Below, in pieces: positions 1-7,067 of a DNA stretch of 35,003 nucleotides; the stretch's first letter is position 1, and each line of letters opens with the position of its first letter. Origin of the DNA: Corallococcus carmarthensis (GTDB lineage: Bacteria; Myxococcota; Myxococcia; Myxococcales; Myxococcaceae). The stretch covers positions 1 to 35,003 of the forward strand of contig NZ_RAWE01000092.1 in NCBI RefSeq assembly GCF_003611695.1, written 5' to 3'. A model generated the notes under the pieces. The model did not search any database. It was not told the DNA's origin and was given only the letters and a program-made list of their open reading frames with translations. The position numbers and the translations under genes are program-made.

Positions 1-109
1 GGTGGGGGTCAAGCCCGGTGCGCCCATCCGGGGGGAAACGCCGCTGGGGGCGCGGGGAATTCCGGGGCCGGCGCCTGGCTCCCGGCCCGGAAAGCCCAGG
101 CCGGGGAAC
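1..109. other. window edge downstream of nudC, no gene seen
   Basis: GC-rich DNA after the nudC stop. It contains an inverted repeat of CCCGGCC (81-87) and GGCCGGG (99-105) around an 11-base loop, which could be a weak terminator for nudC, but no T-run follows on the minus strand. No coding feature supported. Confidence 0.3.
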
Positions 110-946
110 TCAGGGCAGGGCGCGGCGGGTCTTCACCTGGTCGATGAAGGTGTCGATGAGGTGGCGCGCGATGCTCAGCCGGGGAGGGATGCGCGGCAGG
201 TCGTCCACGCCGAACCAGCGCGCCTCGGCGATCTCCTTGCCGTCCACGGTGACGTCGCCGCCCGAGTACTCGGCCATGAAGCCCACCATCAGCGAGCGGC
301 CGAAGGGCCACGGCTGGCTGCCGAAGTAGGTGACGTTCCTCAGGTCCACTCCCACCTCCTCCTTCACCTCGCGCAGGACGGTCTCCTCCAGCGACTCGCC
401 GGGGTCCACGAAGCCGGCCACGGTGCTGAAGAACGGCTCCGGAAAGGACGCGTTGCGCGCGAGCAGCATCTCGTCGCCACGGGTGATGAGGACGATGACC
501 GCCGGCGAGATGCGCGGGTAGAACGGCGTGTGGTCCACCGGGCAGCGGCGCGCGCGTTCCCCGGGGACGAGCTGCGTGGCCGTGCCGCACTTGCCGCAGA
601 AGCGGTGGTTCAGGTCCCACTCCGCGATGGACAGCGCGCGGCCCGCCACGGCGAACGTCGCCTCGTCCACCTGCTTGTAGAGCGAGCGGGCGGGGACGAA
701 CTTCAGTCCCTCCGGAGGCGCGAAGTCGCCGGGCACGGGCGTGGCGTAGCAGTCCGTGTCGTCGAGCACGCCCAGGAAGTGGGCGCTGGCCGCGGCGTCC
801 GGCAGGGCCGAGCACCGGGGCAGGTCGAGGCGGCCGTCGTGTTCGGACACGAGCAGGTCCATGCCGCGCGCGGCGAACAGGAGCGCGGCGTCGCGCGAGC
901 GGGCAGGCGGGTCGTACCCGGGCTGGAAGCGTTTCAGGGGGCTCAC
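110..946 (-). CDS. nudC: NADH pyrophosphatase (NudC-type Nudix hydrolase)
   Basis: 278 residues with the full NudC layout. The family hydrolyses NAD(H) to NMN(H) and AMP and also removes NAD caps from RNA in the cytoplasm. A complete Nudix box (G-x5-E-x7-REVKEEVGV) lies at about residues 178-200, followed by SQPWPF, the sequence that marks NADH pyrophosphatases within the Nudix superfamily. Upstream is a zinc-ribbon-like segment with CGKC at residues 117-120 and C135; the usual fourth cysteine is replaced by Asp138/His139 (CPVDH). The GTG start at 946 is preceded by AAGG in AAGGTGG at good spacing. It is divergent from the small membrane protein gene at 1038, with a shared 91-base gap. Family call is secure; the altered zinc ligand is seen directly but its effect is unknown. 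Confidence 0.93.
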   Translation of the reverse strand: MSPLKRFQPGYDPPARSRDAALLFAARGMDLLVSEHDGRLDLPRCSALPDAAASAHFLGVLDDTDCYATPVPGDFAPPEGLKFVPARSLYKQVDEATFAVAGRALSIAEWDLNHRFCGKCGTATQLVPGERARRCPVDHTPFYPRISPAVIVLITRGDEMLLARNASFPEPFFSTVAGFVDPGESLEETVLREVKEEVGVDLRNVTYFGSQPWPFGRSLMVGFMAEYSGGDVTVDGKEIAEARWFGVDDLPRIPPRLSIARHLIDTFIDQVKTRRALP

Positions 947-1037
947 GGGGCCACCTTAACGGACAGCGCGCCGGGGCGCCGCGCGCTATGCTCCGGCCGC
1001 CTTCGAACGGGCACTGCCCGCCTGGGAGCCTTCGACC

Positions 1038-1262
1038 GTGAACGCCCTCGTCCTCCGCCTCATCTGCGGTCTGCTCTTCGCTGGGATGGTGTTGGGCGTG
1101 GCGACCCATCCCCCGAAGGACCTCACGCAGGGGCTGGGCATGATGCTGCCCGCGACGATGCTGCTGGGCGTGGCGCTGAAGGGCCCGAAGGGCCGCTCCA
1201 CGATTCCGAAGAAGCGCACGCCCCCGGCGCCGCCGGTGTCCGGGGGAACGCCCGGCGTCTGA
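1038..1262 (+). CDS. small two-helix membrane protein, function unknown
   Basis: 74 residues from a GTG start with GGGAG (1024-1028) nine bases upstream. Two hydrophobic segments (roughly residues 3-22 and 32-47) are joined by a short polar linker containing THPPKD. The tail is basic and proline-rich (KGPKGRSTIPKKRTPPAPP) and is probably cytoplasmic. No family recognised. It ends ten bases before the convergent FKBP gene. The ribosome-binding site, codon pattern and clean fit between flanking genes support a real gene; function is not inferred. Confidence 0.65.
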   Translation: MNALVLRLICGLLFAGMVLGVATHPPKDLTQGLGMMLPATMLLGVALKGPKGRSTIPKKRTPPAPPVSGGTPGV

Positions 1263-1272
1263 AGCCGCGACG

Positions 1273-1731
1273 TCAGAAGACGTTCATCACTTCCACGTCG
1301 AAGACGAGCACGGCGTCGGCCGGGATGACCGGGGGAGAGCCGTTCGAGCCGTAGCCCAGGTCCGAAGGGAGGACGAGCTTGCGCTTGCCGCCCACGCGCA
1401 TGCCGACGAGTCCCTCGTCCCAGCCCTTGATGACCTGGCCCGCGCCCACCGCGAAGGTGAAGGGCTGGCCGCCGCGGCTGCTGTCGAACTGGGAGCCACT
1501 CGGCAACCAGCCGGTGTAGTGCACCTGTGCGCGGCTTCCCTTGATGACCTCCGTGCCGGTGCCCACGGCCAGGTCCTGCGTGTAGAGCCCGGACTCGCTC
1601 TTGTTCATCGCGGACAGGTTTACGCCCAGGGAGTCGGCGTAGGTCACCTTCGCGGGGTCACCGGAGGAGGAGGAGTCGCCATCACAGCCGGCCAGGGCCA
1701 GCACCGCGCACAGCAGAAGGGAACGAAGCAT
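1273..1731 (-). CDS. FKBP-type peptidyl-prolyl isomerase lipoprotein
   Basis: 152 residues starting at the ATG at 1731; a longer in-frame start at 1776 would put 15 charged residues before the signal sequence, so the shorter form is preferred. A lipoprotein signal (LLLCAVLALAGC) gives an acylated cysteine at about residue 15, then a Ser/Asp-rich linker and one FKBP domain. Hallmarks are VHYTGWLPSGSQFDSS, the VIKGWDEGL segment with its pocket tryptophan, the KRKLVLPSDLGYG strand-loop and the C-terminal VLVFDVEVMNV strand. The family catalyses cis-trans isomerisation of X-Pro bonds; here it would act in the periplasm on envelope protein folding. It is divergent from the MFS gene at 1864 and convergent with the small membrane protein gene. 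Confidence 0.93.
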   Translation of the reverse strand: MLRSLLLCAVLALAGCDGDSSSSGDPAKVTYADSLGVNLSAMNKSESGLYTQDLAVGTGTEVIKGSRAQVHYTGWLPSGSQFDSSRGGQPFTFAVGAGQVIKGWDEGLVGMRVGGKRKLVLPSDLGYGSNGSPPVIPADAVLVFDVEVMNVF

Positions 1732-1863
1732 GGCCCGCAGCCTGCCGCGCGCGGGCTCCGTGGGGAAGGGGGGCACGCACGGCCTGCCCGCCCGGACGGC
1801 GGAGGACGCGCAGGTCCTGCTTGAAGCGCACCCGGGTGGGGCTTATCCGTTGCGCCGCCCGCC

Positions 1864-3075
1864 ATGCAGACGCCTTCAGACCCCGCACCTGCTGTTTCGC
1901 TTCGTCCCTCGCTCGTCTGGCTGATGGCGGTGGCCGGCGCCGTCACCGTCGCGAACCTCTATTACAACCAGCCCCTGCTGGGAGACATCGGCCGGACGCT
2001 GGGGGCGGACGGCAGCGCACTGGGGCTGGTGCCCACGCTGACGCAGGTGGGCTACGCGGTGGGCATGCTGTTCCTGGTGCCGCTGGGTGACAGCCTGGAG
2101 CGCCGCAAGGTCATCCTCCTGCTGTGTGGCTGCGTGGGCGTGGCGCTGGTGGCGGCGGGGCTCGCGCCCAGCCTGCACGTGCTGGTGGCGGCGAGCTTCG
2201 CCATCGGCGTCACCACGGTGGTACCGCAGATGCTCATCCCCTTCGCGGCGCAGCTCGCGGCGCCCTCGGAGCGCGGGCGCGTGGTGGGCACGGTGATGAG
2301 CGGGCTGCTCATCGGCATCCTGCTGTCGCGCACGGCGGCGGGCTTCGTGGGCACGCACCTGGGCTGGCGCACCATGTTCTTCGTGGCCGCGGGCCTGATG
2401 GGGGTGATGGGCGTGGTGCTGCGCTTCATGCTGCCCGCGCAGCCGCCGCTGGCCTCCATGCCGTATCCGCAACTGATGCGGTCGCTCATCCACCTGGCCC
2501 GCACGGAGCCGGTGCTGCGGCTGCATGCGCTGCTGGGTGGGCTGACCTTCGGCGCGTTCAGCGCCTTCTGGGCCACGCTGGCGCTCTACCTGCGCTCCCT
2601 GCCGGGGCACTACGACGCGCAGGTGGCGGGCCTCTTCGGGGTGGTGGGCGTGGCGGGCGCGGCCATCGCGCCGCTCGTGGGGCGCTACGCGGACCAGCGC
2701 GGGGACCGGCGCATCAACGCGCTGGCCATCGCCGTGCTGCTGGCGTCCTTCGTCGTGCTGTGGCTCGTGGGGCACTCGCTGTGGGGCATCGCGCTGGGCG
2801 TGGTGCTGCTGGACCTGGGCACGCAGGCGAATCAGATCGCCAACCAGGCGCGCGTGTACTCGCTGCGGCCCGACGCCCGGAGCCGGCTCAACACGCTCTA
2901 CATGGTGACCTACTTCGTGGGAGGCGCCGCGGGTGCGTGGGCGGGCATGGCGGCGTGGACGCGCGCGGGCTGGCCGGGCGTATGCGCGGTGGGCGCGGGC
3001 ATGTCGCTCACGGCGCTGGTGGTGGTGCTCTGGAGCGGACGCCGCCTGCCGGCGACCCAGGTCTCCGCGACCTGA
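1864..3075 (+). CDS. MFS transporter, probable drug/metabolite exporter
   Basis: 403 residues, the usual length for a 12-helix major facilitator. The first helix ends in ANLYYNQPLLGDIGRTLG, a segment typical of a group of drug:H+ antiporter-like MFS proteins (YgaY-like). The helix 2-3 loop carries GDSLERRKV, the expected form of the MFS G-x-x-x-D-R-x-G-R/K motif A. Inner membrane. The substrate cannot be read from sequence. No clear Shine-Dalgarno precedes the ATG. It ends only three bases before the convergent GNAT gene, so the two must share a termination region. Confidence 0.88.
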   Translation: MQTPSDPAPAVSLRPSLVWLMAVAGAVTVANLYYNQPLLGDIGRTLGADGSALGLVPTLTQVGYAVGMLFLVPLGDSLERRKVILLLCGCVGVALVAAGLAPSLHVLVAASFAIGVTTVVPQMLIPFAAQLAAPSERGRVVGTVMSGLLIGILLSRTAAGFVGTHLGWRTMFFVAAGLMGVMGVVLRFMLPAQPPLASMPYPQLMRSLIHLARTEPVLRLHALLGGLTFGAFSAFWATLALYLRSLPGHYDAQVAGLFGVVGVAGAAIAPLVGRYADQRGDRRINALAIAVLLASFVVLWLVGHSLWGIALGVVLLDLGTQANQIANQARVYSLRPDARSRLNTLYMVTYFVGGAAGAWAGMAAWTRAGWPGVCAVGAGMSLTALVVVLWSGRRLPATQVSAT

Positions 3076-3078
3076 GTC

Positions 3079-3516
3079 TCAGATATCGCGCTGCATGTTG
3101 CGGTGGGGGATGCCCACCTCTTCGTAGGGCTCGCCGTACAGCGTGTAGCCCAGGCGCTCGTAGAAGGGGACGACGGGGGTCCGCGCATGCAGGTGCACGT
3201 GGCGGAAGCCGCGCGTGCGCAGCTCCTCTTCCAGCGCGCGCACCAGCTTCGCGCCCAGGCCCTTCTTCTGCAGCGAGGGGGACACCGCCATCTGGAAGAG
3301 CCGGCCGCCGTGCGCGTCCTCCGGGTGGAAGAGCACGCAGCCCAGCACGTCGCCGTTCGCGTGAGCCACCAGGTGGAGGCTGTCGTCCTCGAAAGGGAAC
3401 TTCACGTCCTCGCGGGCATGGCCCAGGGGCTCGCGCAGCACGCGGAAGCGCAGCTCCAGCTCGCCCGCGTAGAGCGGGTGGCGAGGGGCGATGAAGTCGA
3501 AGCGGAGGTCGTTCAT
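3079..3516 (-). CDS. GNAT-family N-acetyltransferase
   Basis: 145 residues covering a complete GNAT fold. Motif A, which binds acetyl-CoA pyrophosphate, is seen as MAVSPSLQKKGLGAKLVRAL with Q-x-x-G-x-G. Motif B follows as VHLHARTPVVPFYERLGYTLYGEPYEEVGIPH, the usual YERLGY tail. The substrate is unknown. It lies 14 bases downstream of the TonB receptor gene on the same strand, so co-transcription with the receptor and the HIT gene is likely. No strong ribosome-binding site is visible, which would fit translation on a shared transcript. Confidence 0.9.
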   Translation of the reverse strand: MNDLRFDFIAPRHPLYAGELELRFRVLREPLGHAREDVKFPFEDDSLHLVAHANGDVLGCVLFHPEDAHGGRLFQMAVSPSLQKKGLGAKLVRALEEELRTRGFRHVHLHARTPVVPFYERLGYTLYGEPYEEVGIPHRNMQRDI

Positions 3517-3530
3517 GGCGCGGGAGTCTG

Positions 3531-6398
3531 TCAGAAGCTGCCGGTGAGCTGGAGGTTGAAGGTGCGTCCGTACTGGGGCACGGGGCCCGCGGACACGTCG
3601 TCGCTCACGACGAAGGCGTAGCGCGTGTCGAGCAGGTTGTTCACACCGGCGAAGTAGCGCAGCCGGCCGTAGTCGCCGGACACGCCGAAGCCCACGAGCA
3701 GCGCCTCACCGCCGTCCGCGCCGGAGACGCCGCTCACCCGGGAGCTCTGGTAGGTGGCCTGCGTGGCGATGCGCATGTCACCGTTGCCCACGGGCAGGAG
3801 GAAGCGCCCGGAGGCCAGGTGCGTGGGCGCGGCCTCCACCACGTCCTGCGAGGCATTGCGCAGCGTCACGTACGAATAGCTCAGGTCCACCAGCAGCCAG
3901 CGGCCCGGCTGCCAGTGCAGCCCCGCCTCCGCGCCCCACGCCAGCGTCTCGCCGGAGTTGTTCGCGTACACGAGGCACTGGGTGGGTGCGCTCGCGGTGC
4001 CGCAGGCAGGCGTGGCCGCGGACTCGGTGGTGAGCGTGACGAGCTGGGAGATGCGGTTGTGGTAGCCGGCGACCGTCACGCGCAGCTCGTGCGTCAGGTC
4101 GTGCGAGTGCTCCACCTCGAAGGTGGTGATGGTCTCCGGCTCCAGCTGCTCCGCGGGGCGCTGGGTGAGGAAGTTGTCCTGGTAGAACAGCTCGTAGACG
4201 TTGGGAGCGCGGAACGCGCGGCCGATGACGAGCTTGGTGAGGCCCTGTTCATAGGGCCGGCCGATGACCGCGAGCCGCGGCGTGAGCGGCAGCGAGTCCA
4301 GGTCGGAGTACTTGTCCACGCGGAAGCCCAGCGACAGGCTCAGGCGTGGGTGCAGGCGCCACTCGTCCAGCGCGTACACGGACACGAGCGAGCGTGTGCG
4401 CTGCCTCAGCGGCGCTTCCACCGCGGGGCCCACGCTCTTCTGGTCCACGCGCAGCTGGTACTGGCCCTCCATGCCCACGGTGAGGCGGTTGTCGTCGGAC
4501 AGTCCGGCCAGCAGACGCGCCTCGGCGGTGAGCCAGTCCGCCGCGCCGGAGTCGGTGTTCGTCGCCGTGCTGTCGCCGCCGTCGTAGTTCCAGTGGCCCT
4601 GGTAGCGGCTCAGGTCCAGGGCGCCGCGCAGGGACAGGACGAAGCGCTCGGACAGGGGGCGCTCGTACTTCGCCTCGGCGAAACCGCGCACGTCCTGCAC
4701 GCGGGTGCCCTGCGCGCCCACCACCGTGCCGTAGGGCGCGGTGGGCACGTCCTTGCTGCGTCCGTGCAACTGGGCCACCAGCGACAGGTTGCCCATGCGC
4801 GCGCGCAGCGAACCGGTGCCGGCCTTCTCGCCGTCCAGGCCGGTGACGATGGGGCCCGGGTCGCCCAGCCGGGTGGTGTCCGCGCCATGGGACTTCATGC
4901 CCGCGAGGCTGAAGAGGATGGAGCGCTGCGAGTCCTCCCACGACGTGGTGGCGTGCACGAGCGTGGAGCCCAGCGCGCCCACGGCGCCGGTGATTTCCAG
5001 CCGCCGGTCCAGGCCCAGCGACTCGCGCGGCACCACGTTGATGACGCCGAAGAACGCGCCCGTGCCGTACAGCGCGCTGCCGGGACCGCGCACCACCTCG
5101 ATGCGCTCCACCTCTTCCAGGTCCACGCTGAGGTCGTGCGCCGCGTAGCCCTGGCCGGCCCACACGTCGTTCATCGCGTGGCCGTCCCAGAGGATGAGGA
5201 TGCGCGTGTTGAGGTCACCCGGCGGAGAGAAGCCGCGCACGCCCAGGTACGTGTACGTCCGGTCATCGGTGAGGAAGAAGCCGCGCACGCCCGCCAGCGC
5301 CTCCGCCAGGGTGCGCCAGCCGAACGCGCGCAGCTCCTCCGGCGTGAGCACGGTGGTGGAGGCGGGGGCCTCGTCCACGGCCAGCAGGCGCTTGGACGCG
5401 GCGCGCACCGGAGGCGGCTCGTAGCGAAGGGTGGCGTGGACCTTCACCTCCTGGTCGGGGACGACGGTGACCTTCTGGCGCACGGGGCGCACGTCGCGGC
5501 TCTCCACCTCCAGCACGTGCTCGCCCTGCGGGAGGGTGACGACGGTGGGGGTGAAGCCCGCGGGCCGGCCGTCCACGCGCACGGTGGCGCCGTCGTGGTT
5601 GGCGGTGACGACGACGCGGCCGCTGGGCGCCGTCTGCGCGTTCAGCGTGACGGCGAGCGGCAGGGTGCCTTCGGAGGGCACGTCGATGACGTACTGGCCG
5701 GGCGCGTGGCCGGGGGCGCGCACGTGCAGCACGCGCTGGCCCGGGGACAGGCGCAGCTTCGCGGGGACGCGGCCCAGGAGGGGGCCGGTGGGGCTGTCAC
5801 GCACCTCCGCGCCCTCGGGGGTGCCGGTGATGTCCACCATGCCGGTGATGAGGCTGAGGTCCAGGTCCACCGGCACTTCCCGGCCCCGGGTGACGGTGAC
5901 GGTGGCCTCGGTGGGGCGGTAGCCGGACTTCTGGACCAGGACCTTGTGACGGCCCGGCGACAGCGCGAGCGTCTGCGGCGAGCGGCCCCGGCTGCCCAGG
6001 TCCGTGCGGTCGACGAAGACGTCCGCGCCCCGGGGGTTGGTGGTGACGCGCACCAGGGCGACCTTGGGGCGCAGCCGCTCCAGGGAGCGGGTGACCTCGG
6101 AGGCATCCTCGGCCGGCAGGTCCTCGCCGAGCAGGTCGTTGTAGTAGCGGTACGCCTCGTTGAACTTGCCCAGGGCCTCGAAGCAGCGCGCGATGTTGAA
6201 GAGGACGTTGCGGTTGGGGACCAGCCGGTAGCTGGTGAAGTACGAGCGCAGCGCCTCGGTGTAGTTGCCGTGGGAGTACGCGTCGTTGCCCAGCTCGAAG
6301 GCGATGTCCGCCTCGTCCGCCGTGTTGTCCGCGAGCGCGGGACCGGCGGTGAGGAGCCAGAGGGACAGCAGCCAGGGGCCGAGGGGGAACGCACGCAT
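3531..6398 (-). CDS. TonB-dependent outer-membrane receptor with N-terminal TPR and three PEGA domains
   Basis: 955 residues from ATG 6398, chosen because a signal peptide begins there (hydrophobic core, then A-L-A before Asp24); in-frame ATGs at 6440 and 6479 would bury it. After the signal come TPR-like helices (about 26-93; ELGNDAYSHGNYTEALRSY and FNIARCFEALGKFNEAYRYY). Three consecutive PEGA-type beta-sandwiches follow (about 110-180, 182-250, 255-325; GRHKVLVQKSGY, GQRVLHVRAPGH, GEHVLEVESRD). The TonB plug is at about 345-455 (RILILWDGHAMNDV, VERIEVVRGPGSALYGTGAFFGVINVV). The rest is a beta-barrel ending in the terminal phenylalanine used for outer-membrane insertion. TonB receptors import ligands too large for porins; the ligand is unknown. 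The periplasmic TPR-PEGA front is unusual. It lies between the HIT and GNAT genes on the same strand. Confidence 0.9.
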   Translation of the reverse strand: MRAFPLGPWLLSLWLLTAGPALADNTADEADIAFELGNDAYSHGNYTEALRSYFTSYRLVPNRNVLFNIARCFEALGKFNEAYRYYNDLLGEDLPAEDASEVTRSLERLRPKVALVRVTTNPRGADVFVDRTDLGSRGRSPQTLALSPGRHKVLVQKSGYRPTEATVTVTRGREVPVDLDLSLITGMVDITGTPEGAEVRDSPTGPLLGRVPAKLRLSPGQRVLHVRAPGHAPGQYVIDVPSEGTLPLAVTLNAQTAPSGRVVVTANHDGATVRVDGRPAGFTPTVVTLPQGEHVLEVESRDVRPVRQKVTVVPDQEVKVHATLRYEPPPVRAASKRLLAVDEAPASTTVLTPEELRAFGWRTLAEALAGVRGFFLTDDRTYTYLGVRGFSPPGDLNTRILILWDGHAMNDVWAGQGYAAHDLSVDLEEVERIEVVRGPGSALYGTGAFFGVINVVPRESLGLDRRLEITGAVGALGSTLVHATTSWEDSQRSILFSLAGMKSHGADTTRLGDPGPIVTGLDGEKAGTGSLRARMGNLSLVAQLHGRSKDVPTAPYGTVVGAQGTRVQDVRGFAEAKYERPLSERFVLSLRGALDLSRYQGHWNYDGGDSTATNTDSGAADWLTAEARLLAGLSDDNRLTVGMEGQYQLRVDQKSVGPAVEAPLRQRTRSLVSVYALDEWRLHPRLSLSLGFRVDKYSDLDSLPLTPRLAVIGRPYEQGLTKLVIGRAFRAPNVYELFYQDNFLTQRPAEQLEPETITTFEVEHSHDLTHELRVTVAGYHNRISQLVTLTTESAATPACGTASAPTQCLVYANNSGETLAWGAEAGLHWQPGRWLLVDLSYSYVTLRNASQDVVEAAPTHLASGRFLLPVGNGDMRIATQATYQSSRVSGVSGADGGEALLVGFGVSGDYGRLRYFAGVNNLLDTRYAFVVSDDVSAGPVPQYGRTFNLQLTGSF

Positions 6399-6482
6399 GA
6401 GGACGCCTGCATTCTTCCCCCGATACGGTGTCAGGTCCATGACACTGGGCCTCCCAGGCGCCCGGAGCACGCCCGGCATGGG

Positions 6483-6926
6483 TCAGCGGGCGAGCGCCGC
6501 CGCCAGCCGCCGGGCCACGGCTTCCAGCGTTTCCGGCGAAAGGTGCTCCGCCGGCGCCGCGTCGAAGGCGCCCCGACCCCGGAGGTGGGACGGGGTGTCC
6601 GCGAAGCGGGGGACGAGGTGCAGGTGGAAGTGGCGGAGCACGTCGCCAATGGCGAAGGCGTAGACGTGCTCCGCGCCCAGCACCGCTCTCTGGGCGCGCA
6701 TCACCCGGGCGGCGAACGGGCCCAGCTCCCGCGAGGCCCCTTCGTCCAGGTCATACCAACCGCGCACATGCTGATCGCTGGTGAGCACCACCCATCCCGG
6801 GACGGGGCTGGGGGACGCCACCGCGTGGAGGACGAACCCGGGCGCCCGGGCGAGCACGCCACCTGGTGGGTGTGCCTCTCCGTGAACAATGGCGCAGCCC
6901 AGGCAGGGGTCGTTGACGTCTGACAT
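6483..6926 (-). CDS. HIT-family nucleotide-binding protein
   Basis: 147 residues. The histidine-triad motif HFHLHLV is at residues 99-105 (His99, 101, 103) and is the catalytic and nucleotide-binding signature of HIT hydrolases/transferases. The N-terminal CLGC matches the zinc-binding start of many bacterial HIT proteins. The middle segment (GWVVLTSDQHVRGWYDL) fits the HIT core strands. HIT enzymes cleave nucleotide phosphoramidates or dinucleoside polyphosphates in the cytoplasm; the exact substrate is not inferable. It is first in the minus-strand run leading to the TonB receptor and GNAT genes, and divergent from the lipoprotein gene at 7068. Confidence 0.92.
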   Translation of the reverse strand: MSDVNDPCLGCAIVHGEAHPPGGVLARAPGFVLHAVASPSPVPGWVVLTSDQHVRGWYDLDEGASRELGPFAARVMRAQRAVLGAEHVYAFAIGDVLRHFHLHLVPRFADTPSHLRGRGAFDAAPAEHLSPETLEAVARRLAAALAR

Positions 6927-6943
6927 GGCGAGTCATCCTATCC

Positions 6944-6975
6944 CAAGGTGCAGGGGTAGAAATTACCCCACCTTG
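6944..6975. promoter_or_regulatory. bulged palindrome in the divergent hit/lipoprotein promoter region
   Basis: CAAGGT (6944-6949) pairs with ACCTTG (6970-6975), and GGGGTA (6953-6958) pairs with TACCCC (6964-6969). The loop is GAAAT and one side has a three-base bulge. It starts 18 bases upstream of the HIT start codon and lies about 90 bases upstream of the lipoprotein start. It may be an operator or a 5'-leader hairpin of the HIT transcript. The pairing is seen directly; the function is inferred. Confidence 0.5.
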
Positions 6976-7067
6976 ACGGCGCAGGCCCGGGTCGGGGAGT
7001 GTCCGATTTCCGCCCTTTGGGAGCAGCTGGGGCGTGAAAATTCCGTCATAAATTCAAGGTGGGGACG

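Noticed and set aside
2-1354. A 450-codon plus-strand frame over nudC
   Set aside because: It has no recognisable domain and opposes a complete Nudix gene.
3819-6923. A 1034-codon frame antisense to the TonB receptor and HIT genes
   Set aside because: Same artefact; the minus-strand frames show clear domains and signal peptides.
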